A program made the translations under genes and the position numbers. From Brevundimonas diminuta (GTDB taxonomy: Bacteria > Pseudomonadota > Alphaproteobacteria > Caulobacterales > Caulobacteraceae), in contig NZ_CP073063.1 of the NCBI RefSeq assembly GCF_022654015.1, positions 1,736,001-1,800,000 on the forward strand: a stretch of 64,000 nt of DNA, in the 5' to 3' direction. The notes under the pieces were generated by a model that saw nothing but the letters and a program-made list of their open reading frames with translations, was not told where the DNA came from and did not search any database. Shown one piece after another: positions 1 through 8,731 of the stretch; within the stretch, counting starts at the first letter, position 1, and every line of letters starts with the position of its first letter.

Positions 1-1910
1 GCCTCGGCGGGACCGCCGGACGCCAAGCCAATGTTCTTGAAAGGCGCGCTGTCACTGAATCCCTACGCGCGGCAGCCTTCAGCCGGCTTGAGCCAAGACG
101 TGTCGACCCGGGCGTGTTCGACAATCAGTTAGCCGAACTGGAAACGGGTCTTGCAGATGTACGGCGCTCAGTGGGCGAAGTTCAGAGCGTGACCAATGCA
201 CCGGAGGGACGGTTTCCGATCCGCATCGGAAACGGCTTCGGTAAAAAGCCCGGCCACTACTTCTACGACCGCCTAGGCGATCAGCCATCCGGTGGCGTGG
301 ATTTTCGAGTCATGTGCATTCCTCCGGCGGTGGAAAGCGCAATTTTAGCCGTCAGGCACTTCTGTCGGGATTTCACTTTTTCCGGCTCCGCAGAATCGAG
401 CGTCAAAAAGACTAGCAACGATCGGCCCTACCGCTTTCTCGACCTTAGTCGGATAGCCAAAGTCGAGCCGGATACAACGGCCGTTGATAACAAGCGTCTC
501 AAGCGCGACGGGCTGGCGCGAAACGGATGGTTGGCGCCGCTCAGCTCAAGAGAACGACTTGAAGCTTTGGCAGCGTCGCGTACCGCCGAGCGTCGTGGTG
601 CCGTGCTGAAAACCATGGCGGACCGGACAAATCGGCTCGCTGCGGCGCTGGATCGCTGCGCTTCTACACTTGTCCGAACCGAGGCCGAACTGGCCAGGCG
701 CGGGGTTGGGCGTGATGCGCAGATGCCCACGGGCGTACGCTACAGCATGCACCCCGGCTATGCGTCCTGTCTGTCGGCCTTTCGAATGGTGGAAACGCTT
801 GCGCGCGGCGACGGGTTGGGGACGAGCGCTCTGGATGCGGTCGATCGGGTCGGCACGCTGCACGCAAGTGCGCTTTACGAACGGTGGTGCCTTGTAAAAA
901 TCCTCGCCGTCCTCGTGGACGACTATCGGTTCGAGGCTGAGCGCGACTGGAAGGAGCGGCTCATTTCCGCGGTGACGGGTGCGCCGGAACCGTTCGCGCT
1001 TAGGCTTTACCGACCCGATATCGAACTAGGCGCGGTCCTTGAAATCCAGCCGCTGTTGAAAAATGGGCGACGGCCGGACTTTCGTCTTCGGTTTGCACAC
1101 GTCGCACGCGACGCGCTGGGAGCGGATGATGGTGCTCGCGCTGAGTTCGACCTTTGCTTATTCGATGGGGTTACGGGGCTGGTTGCTGACGCCAAGTTTC
1201 GCACTCGGTGGCGCGCCGGGGAGCTTTCAGACATCGCCGCGGCGCTGGTCAGGGAGAAGCGCTACGACCAGGAAGGCGATCGCGTTTTCGTGCTTCATCC
1301 CGTGCCCACCGCAATGTCGCGGCCTACATCTCCGCTCGATTGGGGACCGCACTGCGACTATGGACATAATCGGGGAGAGAACCATCGCAGCGGCACGGTT
1401 CTCCTCGCGCCGGCCGCTGGTGAAGGCGATGCGCGCAAGCACCTTCGTCGATTGATCGGGTTAGAGCTTCAGGCGCGGTTTCCTAAACCAGAGCCAGTCG
1501 CTTGGGACGTCAGTCCAAGGCTGGAGTTCGAAATCGCGGCCACCGACCGCTCCGAGAGCTGTCCAAGAACCCGCGGCTCCGGTCGCGCCCAGGCGTCCGA
1601 AGACGCCTGCTCGTGCAGACAGACTGGATGGTCAAGCGCGAGCTTCTGCCTTGCATGCGGCGAGAAGCACGCGGTCGGTCGCATCACCGCGACATGCACC
1701 TCAGCAGGGCAGCGCTATTGGACCTTCAGCTGTGAGGCCTGTGGGTTTCAAACCAAGCGCACTCACTGTTACGGTTGTTCGGCCGTTCTATTTAAGAACT
1801 CTCTCGAATATACTTATCACCGAACAGCAGCGGATCAGATCACGAACGTGATTTGCCCAGACTGCGGCAAGTATTTTGATGAGGAGTGGGCTGCCGCTTC
1901 CCAGAGCTAG
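1..1910 (+). CDS. DUF2357-like PD-(D/E)XK nuclease with C-terminal zinc ribbons (5' partial)
   Basis: The frame is open from base 3 of the window with no stop before the GTG at 114, and the upstream codons read as plausible protein, so the gene probably starts outside the window. The middle carries ALYERWCLVKIL, a signature I associate with DUF2357/McrC-like proteins. It is followed by GRRPDF and GLVADAKFR, which fit the D...(D/E)xK core of a PD-(D/E)XK nuclease. The last ~100 residues hold several Cys pairs (CSC, CLAC, CEAC, CYGC, CPDC), consistent with two or three zinc ribbons. DUF2357 proteins often pair with McrB-like GTPases; a partner could lie to the left. The stop is TAG at 1908-1910 and repeat copy 1 follows 132 bp later. 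The fold assignment is inferred from motifs only. Confidence 0.7.
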   Translation, partial: LGGTAGRQANVLERRAVTESLRAAAFSRLEPRRVDPGVFDNQLAELETGLADVRRSVGEVQSVTNAPEGRFPIRIGNGFGKKPGHYFYDRLGDQPSGGVDFRVMCIPPAVESAILAVRHFCRDFTFSGSAESSVKKTSNDRPYRFLDLSRIAKVEPDTTAVDNKRLKRDGLARNGWLAPLSSRERLEALAASRTAERRGAVLKTMADRTNRLAAALDRCASTLVRTEAELARRGVGRDAQMPTGVRYSMHPGYASCLSAFRMVETLARGDGLGTSALDAVDRVGTLHASALYERWCLVKILAVLVDDYRFEAERDWKERLISAVTGAPEPFALRLYRPDIELGAVLEIQPLLKNGRRPDFRLRFAHVARDALGADDGARAEFDLCLFDGVTGLVADAKFRTRWRAGELSDIAAALVREKRYDQEGDRVFVLHPVPTAMSRPTSPLDWGPHCDYGHNRGENHRSGTVLLAPAAGEGDARKHLRRLIGLELQARFPKPEPVAWDVSPRLEFEIAATDRSESCPRTRGSGRAQASEDACSCRQTGWSSASFCLACGEKHAVGRITATCTSAGQRYWTFSCEACGFQTKRTHCYGCSAVLFKNSLEYTYHRTAADQITNVICPDCGKYFDEEWAAASQS

Positions 1911-2042
1911 GATCAGATTATGGATAGGAGATCCGCATCTGTCACTCACAGGTGGTTCCGAAGGTTCCCCTCGCTGATTTCCCCTGTGCAGGTCGCCGTG
2001 AGCGCGGCTTCCTCATTGGTACTTAAGGTCCGCATTGGGCGG

Positions 2043-2070
2043 TCAGTGCACATCAAGACAAAGACACTGA
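2043..2070 (+). repeat. Module-boundary palindrome, copy 1
   Basis: Left arm TCAGTGCA and right arm GACACTGA flank a 12-nt spacer containing GACAAA; the right flank extends the palindrome with GCG. It lies between the end of the plus-strand nuclease gene (1910) and the end of the minus-strand UDG-like gene (2136), so it is not promoter-proximal to either. Same orientation as the nine other copies. Confidence 0.85.
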
Positions 2071-2135
2071 GCGAAAAACGTTCTGTCTGTAGATCAAACC
2101 CACCTAATCGGCGGCAGACTCTGTCGGCGGCGGCC

Positions 2136-2804
2136 CTAGAGCACGCGCCGAGCTGTTTCGGCCACGTGGTCGCGTGCGATCGTTCGACCATTTCCGAAAA
2201 TCTTGAATCGGCTGAGGTGCGGCAACGACAGTACGACCTGACCAGCGTTGTTTCGGTAGGTGTCGATTGTCTGCGGCCCCCAGCCTGCGGCGGTCGAGCT
2301 CTCTAACGTCGCGCCGATCAGCTGAGCGATTTCTTCCCCAGCTCGCTTGCCGAGCGACACGAATACGCGTGCCCGCGACTGCGACAGAACCCACCGCCAT
2401 AGCTCTCGGCCAAACGCGAGCGCGCCCCGCCGGTCGGGCAACCGGTCCCAAGACGGGCTCCGAAAAGGCACCAGGTTGGCGGCGAAGACATCGCTCGCCG
2501 ACACACCGAGCGCTTCGAACAAGGACCGCACCTCGACCTGCAGATGGTGCTCGCCAGCTTCGAGACCACGCCAACTCTCATCGACGTAAGCGTTTTCGCC
2601 GTTTTGATAGTCCCACTCATTTGGCGGATCGAGCTGGCTGCCGCCGGGGTTCAAGCCAATCAGAACGACCTTGGCCGACGTCATTCGAGCTGCCGGCACG
2701 TACATGAATGACCATCCCCAACGCTGAGCTGGCGCGATGAGCTGTCTGCGCTCGTACTCAAGTTGAATGCGCTCGGCATCCATCGGCGTCTCCACTCTAG
2801 TCAT
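2136..2804 (-). CDS. Uracil-DNA glycosylase-superfamily-like protein
   Basis: 222 aa. The N-terminal part has VVLIGLNPGGS, which fits motif 1 of the UDG superfamily (GxNPG variants). The C-terminal part has LSLPHLSRFK, in the position of the HPS-type DNA-contact loop, and the spacing between them is right for a single alpha/beta UDG domain. It has no signal peptide, so it is cytoplasmic. The ATG lies 2 bp beyond the stop of the upstream exonuclease gene, so the two genes are cotranscribed leftward. The substrate base cannot be read from sequence. UDG-fold proteins in defence islands may act on modified or uracil-containing phage DNA, but this is an inference and the protein could be catalytically diverged. 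Confidence 0.65.
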   Translation of the reverse strand: MTRVETPMDAERIQLEYERRQLIAPAQRWGWSFMYVPAARMTSAKVVLIGLNPGGSQLDPPNEWDYQNGENAYVDESWRGLEAGEHHLQVEVRSLFEALGVSASDVFAANLVPFRSPSWDRLPDRRGALAFGRELWRWVLSQSRARVFVSLGKRAGEEIAQLIGATLESSTAAGWGPQTIDTYRNNAGQVVLSLPHLSRFKIFGNGRTIARDHVAETARRVL

Positions 2805-2806
2805 GA

Positions 2807-3742
2807 TCAGACCGCGCTCGCCATTCGGTCGAGCAGCTCGGCTTCCGTCAAGATGGCTATGGCCTGTCCATTCGCGATGAGTTCTTCGGCTTTCAGGTGT
2901 TTCGAGCTCTTGAGCTTTCCCGCGAACGTCGATGGCTCCTGAGCGCCCAATACCAACATCGTCGTGCGTCGATTAGGTGACGGCGACACGGCGCCGCCGG
3001 CCGCGGCGATGCGATCGGCCATTTCGCCGCGAGACACCGACAAGTCGCCCGTGATGGTGATGCACTCGCCGGCAAGCACGCCGACACCGGTGCGGTCTCT
3101 CTTGACTGAAGCGCTCGGCACGAGGGACCGTCGATCAAGCTCGCTGAACCAATCGTTGAGCTGAATTCCTGTGTGGTCGATCGCTTTGACAATGACCATG
3201 CCTGCCGCTCGCGCGTCGCTGAGCGCGTCGTGGTGCTTGAGCTCAAGGCCCAAATGCGAGGCGAGAACGTTAAGGCGATGGCTGGGAAGCTCGGGCCAAG
3301 CGCGTCGCGCGACCTTCACGCTGTCGAGCCAGCGCGCTTCGAGGTCCCGCTTGCGATGTAAGGCGCAAGCTACCGATAACGCGCCGCGGTCAAATGCCGA
3401 ATGCGCGACGGTGATGCGCCCGTCGAGATGGCTCGCCAGCGTGTCGTGCAGCGAGCCGAAGTGCGGTTTTCCGCGGACGTGGTGGCGGTCAATGCCGTGA
3501 ATGCCGACGTTAAAGTGGTAAAAGTCGTCGCGGGGATCGACCAACGTCTCGTATTCAAAACTGACAGCGCCCGCCGTAAAGCCTACGACGCCGATCTGGC
3601 AGATGCTGCTGGTGCGAGAGCATGACGTTTCGACGTCGATGACGACGAAATCAGGGGCGGACTGCGCCTGCTCGCGCGTCGTCGCGGCGCGTTGAGATGG
3701 CTCGGAGCGGTTGCCGCCGAGCACGCGATTGATCCAACTCAT
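2807..3742 (-). CDS. DnaQ-like DEDDh 3'-5' exonuclease with C-terminal BRCT domain
   Basis: 311 aa. I start at the ATG at 3742, preceded by GGGGGAAACGAA, rather than the longer upstream reading. Exo I is VIDVETS near residue 36, Exo II includes HSAFDRGAL, and Exo III is HDALSDARAAG, which together give the D-E-D-D-h catalytic set. The last ~90 residues, from GVLAGECITITG onward, resemble a BRCT domain like those in some DnaQ-family and ligase proteins. The protein would degrade or proofread DNA ends, and the BRCT part would target it. It is the first gene of a leftward pair with the UDG-like gene and is divergent from the 3938 gene, so the 195-bp gap should hold promoters for both directions. 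Confidence 0.85.
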   Translation of the reverse strand: MSWINRVLGGNRSEPSQRAATTREQAQSAPDFVVIDVETSCSRTSSICQIGVVGFTAGAVSFEYETLVDPRDDFYHFNVGIHGIDRHHVRGKPHFGSLHDTLASHLDGRITVAHSAFDRGALSVACALHRKRDLEARWLDSVKVARRAWPELPSHRLNVLASHLGLELKHHDALSDARAAGMVIVKAIDHTGIQLNDWFSELDRRSLVPSASVKRDRTGVGVLAGECITITGDLSVSRGEMADRIAAAGGAVSPSPNRRTTMLVLGAQEPSTFAGKLKSSKHLKAEELIANGQAIAILTEAELLDRMASAV

Positions 3743-3937
3743 TTCGTTTCCCCCCAAACCCGAGCAACGCCGCATTTTCTAGCCGCGCTATGTCAAACAC
3801 TGTCGCAAGCCCGACGACCGTCGCAATCAGCAGATGACAGACAAGCGCGATTCAGCGCTTGTGCACATCGCTTGGTTGAAGTTGGAAACTTCTCGATGGC
3901 TGAAGTGAATACGTGTGGCAGCGGGAGAGGGGGCGAG

Positions 3938-4465
3938 ATGCAAGTTTATGACGACTCGGCGATCGACGACGCGTTCGTCGAGGACGCCGGTGCTGTGTTG
4001 GACCCGGATGATCACTACAAACTGCTCGAAGTCGCGAGCGGCCGCACCGCCATACCCACTGAGAGCGATCTCCACTGGACGTCTAGCCAACACTATGTCG
4101 GGCGCTTCTGGGTCGTTCGCCCTCGTCACGGCCAGCCCGAAATCGTGAGTTTTCGCCGGGCCTTTAAGGATGCTGAGCTTCTCGACAACGAGTTTCTCGC
4201 CCTAGACCCCTACATGTCGTTCGACCGTTGCTGGGAAATGTTGGGCGACGACGAGCAGCACCTCACGCCGCATCAGCGTAGCTGCGTTGAAAGCGCGCGA
4301 AGCAACTATTGGCCGCGCGGCTACGTCGAGTACGTGCCTCGTCTTCGAACCTGGTTCATGTCGGTGCCTGCCGAACTTGTAGACGACGAAGCTACGCTGC
4401 TCGCCGTGCGCCAACGGTTCGTGATCGATCCAACATGCTGTCGCGTCGTCGCCACGAGCAACTAA
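3938..4465 (+). CDS. Unrecognised 175-aa cytoplasmic protein
   Basis: I do not recognise this family. I start at the ATG at 3938 because GGGAGAGGGGG lies a few bases upstream; another in-frame ATG at 3896 would add 14 residues. The protein is acidic and rich in Trp and Tyr (HWTSSQHYVGRFWVV, NYWPRGYVEYVPRLRTWF), and has no signal peptide or membrane segment. It is followed 46 bp later by a PD-(D/E)XK gene and then an MBL nuclease gene, and probably belongs to that operon. A role as a recognition or regulatory partner of the nucleases is only a contextual guess. Confidence 0.65.
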   Translation: MQVYDDSAIDDAFVEDAGAVLDPDDHYKLLEVASGRTAIPTESDLHWTSSQHYVGRFWVVRPRHGQPEIVSFRRAFKDAELLDNEFLALDPYMSFDRCWEMLGDDEQHLTPHQRSCVESARSNYWPRGYVEYVPRLRTWFMSVPAELVDDEATLLAVRQRFVIDPTCCRVVATSN

Positions 4466-4511
4466 TGCGCCCGTATTTCAACTTCGTAGCATTAAGACCG
4501 GAACGAGCCGC

Positions 4512-5501
4512 ATGAGTCAGTCGAAGCCAAAACCGTTCGCGCGCGGTCTCTCCGAGGTTCAGATGGCCGGACTCGCGCGTGCGATGGAGTTGCAGCGGCA
4601 CTGGTGGAGGGATCTACTCTATCTGTGGCGGCCAAGCGGTCATGAGACGGGCGACTACGGGCTGAGGCTTGCCGTTCGCGACGGGTATCTGAACTTCTAC
4701 CGAAGGGGGCAGTCGGTCGCGCGCGTTGCGTTCAGCAAGGGTGGTGAGCCGCATCTCTCGGTACACGCCAAATATGTCGTCAGCGACGCTGAGCGCAGCC
4801 TACCGAACCTGCGGTATGCGCGTCTGAAGACGACCGAAATCACGCACGCGAAATCGCCTTCGCGAAATTACGACGGGATCGATTCCCTGAAGGCCTGGAT
4901 CAAGGTGGTCGACGCCCACTTCACTAAAGAGGGTGACGAGAAATCGCTCGTAGATCAGCTGCTAAGCGTTTCCGAAAACAGCGGCGTGATCGATCTCGAG
5001 ATGGCACTGCCGGCATGGGAAGAAAATAAGTCCGCCCCGCGAATGGATCTAGTCGCCATAGAGGGATCCGCAGACGGGCTCGAGCTCGTTTTTGGCGAAG
5101 TCAAAGTCGTTGGAGATCCTCGGGTGCGTTGCTCGGGACAGAACCTGACGGTCAAGCCGGAAGTGATTAAGCAGCTCTCTCAATACCAAGCATATCTAGC
5201 GAAACCGGCGCACCGCGAGGCGATCAGCCAAGCCTATTTGAACACCGCCAAGACGCTTGTTGAACTGAACAAGATGGCAGGCACGCTACGCGCCGCGATG
5301 CCTCTTGGGTCGGCGATAGTGGAGGCGTCGGTGAGCGACCATCTCGCTGTCCCTCAGCATGCCATACTCATCGTGATGAGCTGCGGAGATTTCAGCGAGA
5401 CTCGTTGGGACCTGCATCGGCAGGTACTGAAGGCAGAGGTCGATCTGCGGATGGTCGAGCTGGGAGCACCAGGTCCAATGAACCTCGGAGTTCTTGTTTG
5501 A
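4512..5501 (+). CDS. Predicted PD-(D/E)XK nuclease-like protein
   Basis: 329 aa. The central region carries a glutamate in IDLEMALP, then PRMDLVAI, then LVFGEVKVV, which fits the E...D...ExK pattern of PD-(D/E)XK nucleases (about residues 160-200). The N-terminal ~100 residues form an unrecognised beta-rich region (LWRPSGHETGDYGLRLAV). The stop TGA overlaps the TTG start of the following MBL gene, so the two are translationally coupled. I cannot assign a known restriction family. The presence of another nuclease immediately downstream suggests a joint nucleic-acid-degrading system. Confidence 0.65.
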   Translation: MSQSKPKPFARGLSEVQMAGLARAMELQRHWWRDLLYLWRPSGHETGDYGLRLAVRDGYLNFYRRGQSVARVAFSKGGEPHLSVHAKYVVSDAERSLPNLRYARLKTTEITHAKSPSRNYDGIDSLKAWIKVVDAHFTKEGDEKSLVDQLLSVSENSGVIDLEMALPAWEENKSAPRMDLVAIEGSADGLELVFGEVKVVGDPRVRCSGQNLTVKPEVIKQLSQYQAYLAKPAHREAISQAYLNTAKTLVELNKMAGTLRAAMPLGSAIVEASVSDHLAVPQHAILIVMSCGDFSETRWDLHRQVLKAEVDLRMVELGAPGPMNLGVLV

Positions 5502-6736
5502 CAATTCGTCTCACCGTTCACCGCGCCACCGACCAAATCGGCGGCAACTGCATTGAGCTCTCGACCGACGAGGGACGGATCATTCTCGACGTCGGCCGAC
5601 CGCTCGACGCGCCCAACGATGCGGTTGGCTTGCTACCCGCGACGCTCGATCGCGAGCGACCGCTGGACGGCGTGCTGATCTCTCACCCTCACCAGGATCA
5701 CTACGGTCTGCTCGAGGAGACGCCGGCGCACTGGCCGATTTACAGCGGGGCGGCGACCGAGCGGTTGATGCAGCTGACGGCGGGGATCTTCGGCCAACCG
5801 ATGCAGCGCGACTTTCGGTCGTGGACGACCGGTCAGGCTAATCAGATTGGACCGTTCAAGGTCACGCCGTACCTGACCGACCACTCTGCATTCGACGCGC
5901 ACATGCTGCTGATCGAGGCAGCGGGCAAGCGGGTGCTCTACTCAGGGGATTTCCGAACACACGGTCGCAAGTCGAAGCTGGTCGAGCGTCTTATGGCGTC
6001 GCCGCCAGCGGATCTCGACGTGCTGCTGATGGAGGGGACCAACCTCGGCAGCGACAAACCATGCATGACCGAGTCCGATCTCGAAGACGACTACGTCGCT
6101 CTGTTTCGTGCGACCAAGGGGAGAGTGTTTGTCGCGTGGTCGGCACAAAACATCGACCGCACGGTAACGCTCTATCGCGCGTGCCTGAAGACCAAGCGCA
6201 CGCTGGTGATCGATCTCTATACGGCTGAAGTGCTCGATGCGTTGGCGGCGCATGGGCGACTACCGCAACCGGATTGGGCGTCGATCAAGGTCGTGATCAC
6301 CAGTGCGTTCTCGCGTCTGTACAAGCGCAAGGGCGACGAGGCGTTCGTGACGCGCATGGCGGCCAACGGGATCTCGGCCAAGGCTCTGGCGCAGTCGCCC
6401 GAGAAATGGGTGATCATGACGCGACCGTCGCTCATCAAAGACTACGAAGCGGCAGGCGTCACGCCGACGGCTGACGAGGCGTGGAGCTACGCGATGTGGC
6501 GCGGCTATCTCAAGAACGAGGATGGCCAACGGCTGCAAAACTGGTTCGACCAGGGCGGTGCGACCGCCAAGCATCTGCACACCAGTGGTCATGCGTCACC
6601 GTCTGATTTGCGGGCATTCGCCAACGCGATGAAACCGAAGACGATGGTGCCGATACACGGGGTGGCGTGGGACACCGACGCGAAGGGGTTTCCCCCGATC
6701 ACGCGACTGGTCGACGGTCAACCGCTCGAGCTGTGA
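5498..6736 (+). CDS. MBL-fold beta-CASP (RNase J-like) nuclease
   Basis: 412 aa from a TTG at 5498 that overlaps the TGA of the previous gene. This start places the beta-lactamase fold right at the N-terminus. The metal motif is SHPHQDHYG (HxHxDH, about residues 62-70), followed by DHSAFDAHM, then YSGDFRTHG with the bridging Asp. The C-terminus has HTSGHASPSDL and MVPIHG, the beta-CASP/RMMBL signature seen in RNase J-like enzymes. The expected activity is metal-dependent RNA or DNA cleavage. It is much shorter than housekeeping RNase J (~550 aa), lacking the extra C-terminal domain. It is the last gene of the module; repeat copy 2 starts 16 bp after its stop. Confidence 0.85.
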   Translation: MTIRLTVHRATDQIGGNCIELSTDEGRIILDVGRPLDAPNDAVGLLPATLDRERPLDGVLISHPHQDHYGLLEETPAHWPIYSGAATERLMQLTAGIFGQPMQRDFRSWTTGQANQIGPFKVTPYLTDHSAFDAHMLLIEAAGKRVLYSGDFRTHGRKSKLVERLMASPPADLDVLLMEGTNLGSDKPCMTESDLEDDYVALFRATKGRVFVAWSAQNIDRTVTLYRACLKTKRTLVIDLYTAEVLDALAAHGRLPQPDWASIKVVITSAFSRLYKRKGDEAFVTRMAANGISAKALAQSPEKWVIMTRPSLIKDYEAAGVTPTADEAWSYAMWRGYLKNEDGQRLQNWFDQGGATAKHLHTSGHASPSDLRAFANAMKPKTMVPIHGVAWDTDAKGFPPITRLVDGQPLEL

Positions 6737-6752
6737 GCGCCGAAACCAGCGC

Positions 6753-6780
6753 TCAGGGTACATTCAGTCAAACGCACTCG
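6753..6780 (+). repeat. Module-boundary palindrome, copy 2
   Basis: TCAGGGTA variant of the left arm, preceded by CGC; right arm CGCACTCG is diverged. The spacer contains GTCAAA. It starts 16 bp after the stop of the beta-CASP gene and ends ~90 bp before the next module. Confidence 0.75.
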
Positions 6781-6869
6781 ACCGCAGCGCAACGATACGT
6801 CCGATTCTGACGTATCTCTGATTTAGAGTGCGACCGTCGCTTGGCGACCGAGCAGGGGGATATAAGGGT

Positions 6870-7673
6870 ATGTTCGATGATCATGAAGCGCTGACGCGCG
6901 CGCGAAATGCCTATGCGTACGCGCCGCTGCGGCTCGTTCGCTCCGAAATTGCAGGCGCTCAGGCGGCTCTCTGGGACATGCCGGTCCAGTTCGCAGGGCC
7001 GCTCGAGTGCCAGGCGTCGGCGTTCGCCTCGTGGCCGTCGTGGGACCTGGATCAGCACCACGCTGGGCTGTTGCGATCGCAGAATGATGATGACGTGCTG
7101 CTTGGCGTGGCGTCTGTCACCTTCTGGGGGTTTGCGCAGGGGAGGGGCGGTCGGCTCACGACCGCGCGGGCGCTCGCCCGTGCAAAAAACATCGCTGGTC
7201 TCGGCCAGCGTAAGGCCGACGAGGCGAGCACCATCGTCGAAAAAGTGCGCATCTTCTCAGCTCATCTCGACCGAGGAGACCGACAGGCGGCCATCAACGA
7301 GGCGATGTCGCTGCAGCATCATGGTTTAGCGTTTGCTTCGAAATTGCTCGCGTTCGCGTCTCCTGAGACGGCGTGCGTCTACGACGAGGTGATCTCGCTG
7401 CGTCTCGGCGCTTCGGACGACAACCGGCTAAGGGCCCTGCATGTCTCCACTGCCGGCAAGCATAGGCTCGCCGAAAAAGCGTCGGCCTATGCAGGGTGGG
7501 CTCAACTCTGCGCTTCCAAAGCGAGCGATCTCAATCGAGACGGGCGCCTCTGGCTGGATTGGGATGGTTCAGAACGCAGCTGGCGCGCGGTCGACGTTGA
7601 GCGTGCGTACTTTGGACTTGGACGCCCCTCAGCACCATCGGGCGAACTTACAGTCGCCGAGCGACGCGCATGA
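6870..7673 (+). CDS. OGG-fold (HhH-type) DNA glycosylase-like protein
   Basis: 267 aa from the ATG at 6870 (purine-rich AGGGGGATATAAGGG upstream); a GTG at 6828 is an alternative. The segment HHGLAFASKLLAFASPE followed by VYDEVISLRL, and later YAGWAQLC and WRAVDVERAYFGL, resemble proteins annotated as 8-oxoguanine-DNA-glycosylase-fold, in which a helical HhH region is followed by a catalytic region. I see no clear GPD loop, so enzymatic activity is uncertain. Its stop overlaps the next ATG (ATGA), so it is coupled to the 291-aa gene and lies upstream of McrBC. It may recognise DNA for the module. Confidence 0.5.
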   Translation: MFDDHEALTRARNAYAYAPLRLVRSEIAGAQAALWDMPVQFAGPLECQASAFASWPSWDLDQHHAGLLRSQNDDDVLLGVASVTFWGFAQGRGGRLTTARALARAKNIAGLGQRKADEASTIVEKVRIFSAHLDRGDRQAAINEAMSLQHHGLAFASKLLAFASPETACVYDEVISLRLGASDDNRLRALHVSTAGKHRLAEKASAYAGWAQLCASKASDLNRDGRLWLDWDGSERSWRAVDVERAYFGLGRPSAPSGELTVAERRA

Positions 7674-8545
7674 AGACCGACACGTTCGAACTGAAAAGCG
7701 GGTGTTGGTACGGATGGATCGAGGTGCCAGCGCATGCGTCTCGTTGGCCGGTAGGGCCGATTCTTCTAATTGAGATCAAGCCACTGAAGACCGGGAACGG
7801 CTTACTTGAGCTGACGCTCATCAAACCTGTCAACCCCGGCGGTGCCGTCCGAACCAACCTGGTTTTGCAGGTGATGCAACGTGAAGCTGACCACCTTGTC
7901 GCGCGCTGGTCGACCAACGGCCAATCGGTGGCGGTCGTGATCTGCGAGGTCACGCTTGATTGGATGGGGAGCTACTGCGGTGAACACCTGCGCCGCAGAC
8001 CGGTCCAAGGGCCCCAACTTATCATCGAAGACCAAGCTCCGGTGGAGCAAAGCGCGGAAGAGCATTTTATGCGCGTATTCGGCGCTTCGCCTGAGGCCGT
8101 CCTGGCGGGGGCGACACCCACGAGTTTCCCTGCCAACGAGCCGACGTTGCCGTCGCAGTGTGAGAACTTCGACCTAAACCGCACTTACGACGAGCTAGAT
8201 TCCTGGTTCATCGGGCGGGGGTTCACACCGACTGCGATGGAAGAGAAATGGTTCATCTATCTCGCCGAAGGGGTGCTTACGTTTCGACGGAGTTGGACTG
8301 GCATTGTGATTTATGAAGTGGAAGCGGAGTGGCGAGGCGCGCAGCTTAGGCTCAGCCGAGCGAGGGTGAACCGCGATCCATCGCAGTACGGCGAAACGGA
8401 CACGGCATTCGATCACCACCTGCTGCTCTACATCATCGACGTCGTGCTGCTCGGCAAAGAAGCGATCTTCCCGACTAAGCCAGCCCTGGAGCCGGATGGA
8501 TCTGCGCTGCAGGCGTGGTCGATCGTCGGCAAAGCGTCGCTCTAA
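7670..8545 (+). CDS. Unrecognised 291-aa protein coupled to the glycosylase-like gene
   Basis: The start ATG overlaps the previous stop as ATGA. The C-terminal half has EEKWFIY and FRRSWTG, a pattern I have seen in small hypothetical proteins of defence loci but cannot tie to a fold. The N-terminal half is beta-rich with no catalytic motif that I can see. There is no signal peptide or membrane segment. The tight coupling to the OGG-like gene suggests a two-protein complex. A 186-bp gap separates it from McrB, so McrBC may have its own promoter. Confidence 0.6.
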   Translation: MKTDTFELKSGCWYGWIEVPAHASRWPVGPILLIEIKPLKTGNGLLELTLIKPVNPGGAVRTNLVLQVMQREADHLVARWSTNGQSVAVVICEVTLDWMGSYCGEHLRRRPVQGPQLIIEDQAPVEQSAEEHFMRVFGASPEAVLAGATPTSFPANEPTLPSQCENFDLNRTYDELDSWFIGRGFTPTAMEEKWFIYLAEGVLTFRRSWTGIVIYEVEAEWRGAQLRLSRARVNRDPSQYGETDTAFDHHLLLYIIDVVLLGKEAIFPTKPALEPDGSALQAWSIVGKASL

Positions 8546-8731
8546 TGATGCTCGATCGTTCAGCCGAGAGGGCCCACGGTGCCGGCCTTGGCGCATACCA
8601 TGAGAAGCTCAACACCTTTGTGAGCGCAGTTCCGCCCAGTATGGGCAGTGGACCTCCGGCGTTACGAGCCGTTGGACCCATTCTAAGCTCACGTTCGAAT
8701 CGCATTCAGACCGTAGGTTAAGGGGGCACAT

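Noticed and set aside
1920..2306. Possible small gene after the DUF2357-like gene
   Set aside because: It spans a repeat copy and the end of the UDG-like gene, and has no ribosome site or family resemblance.
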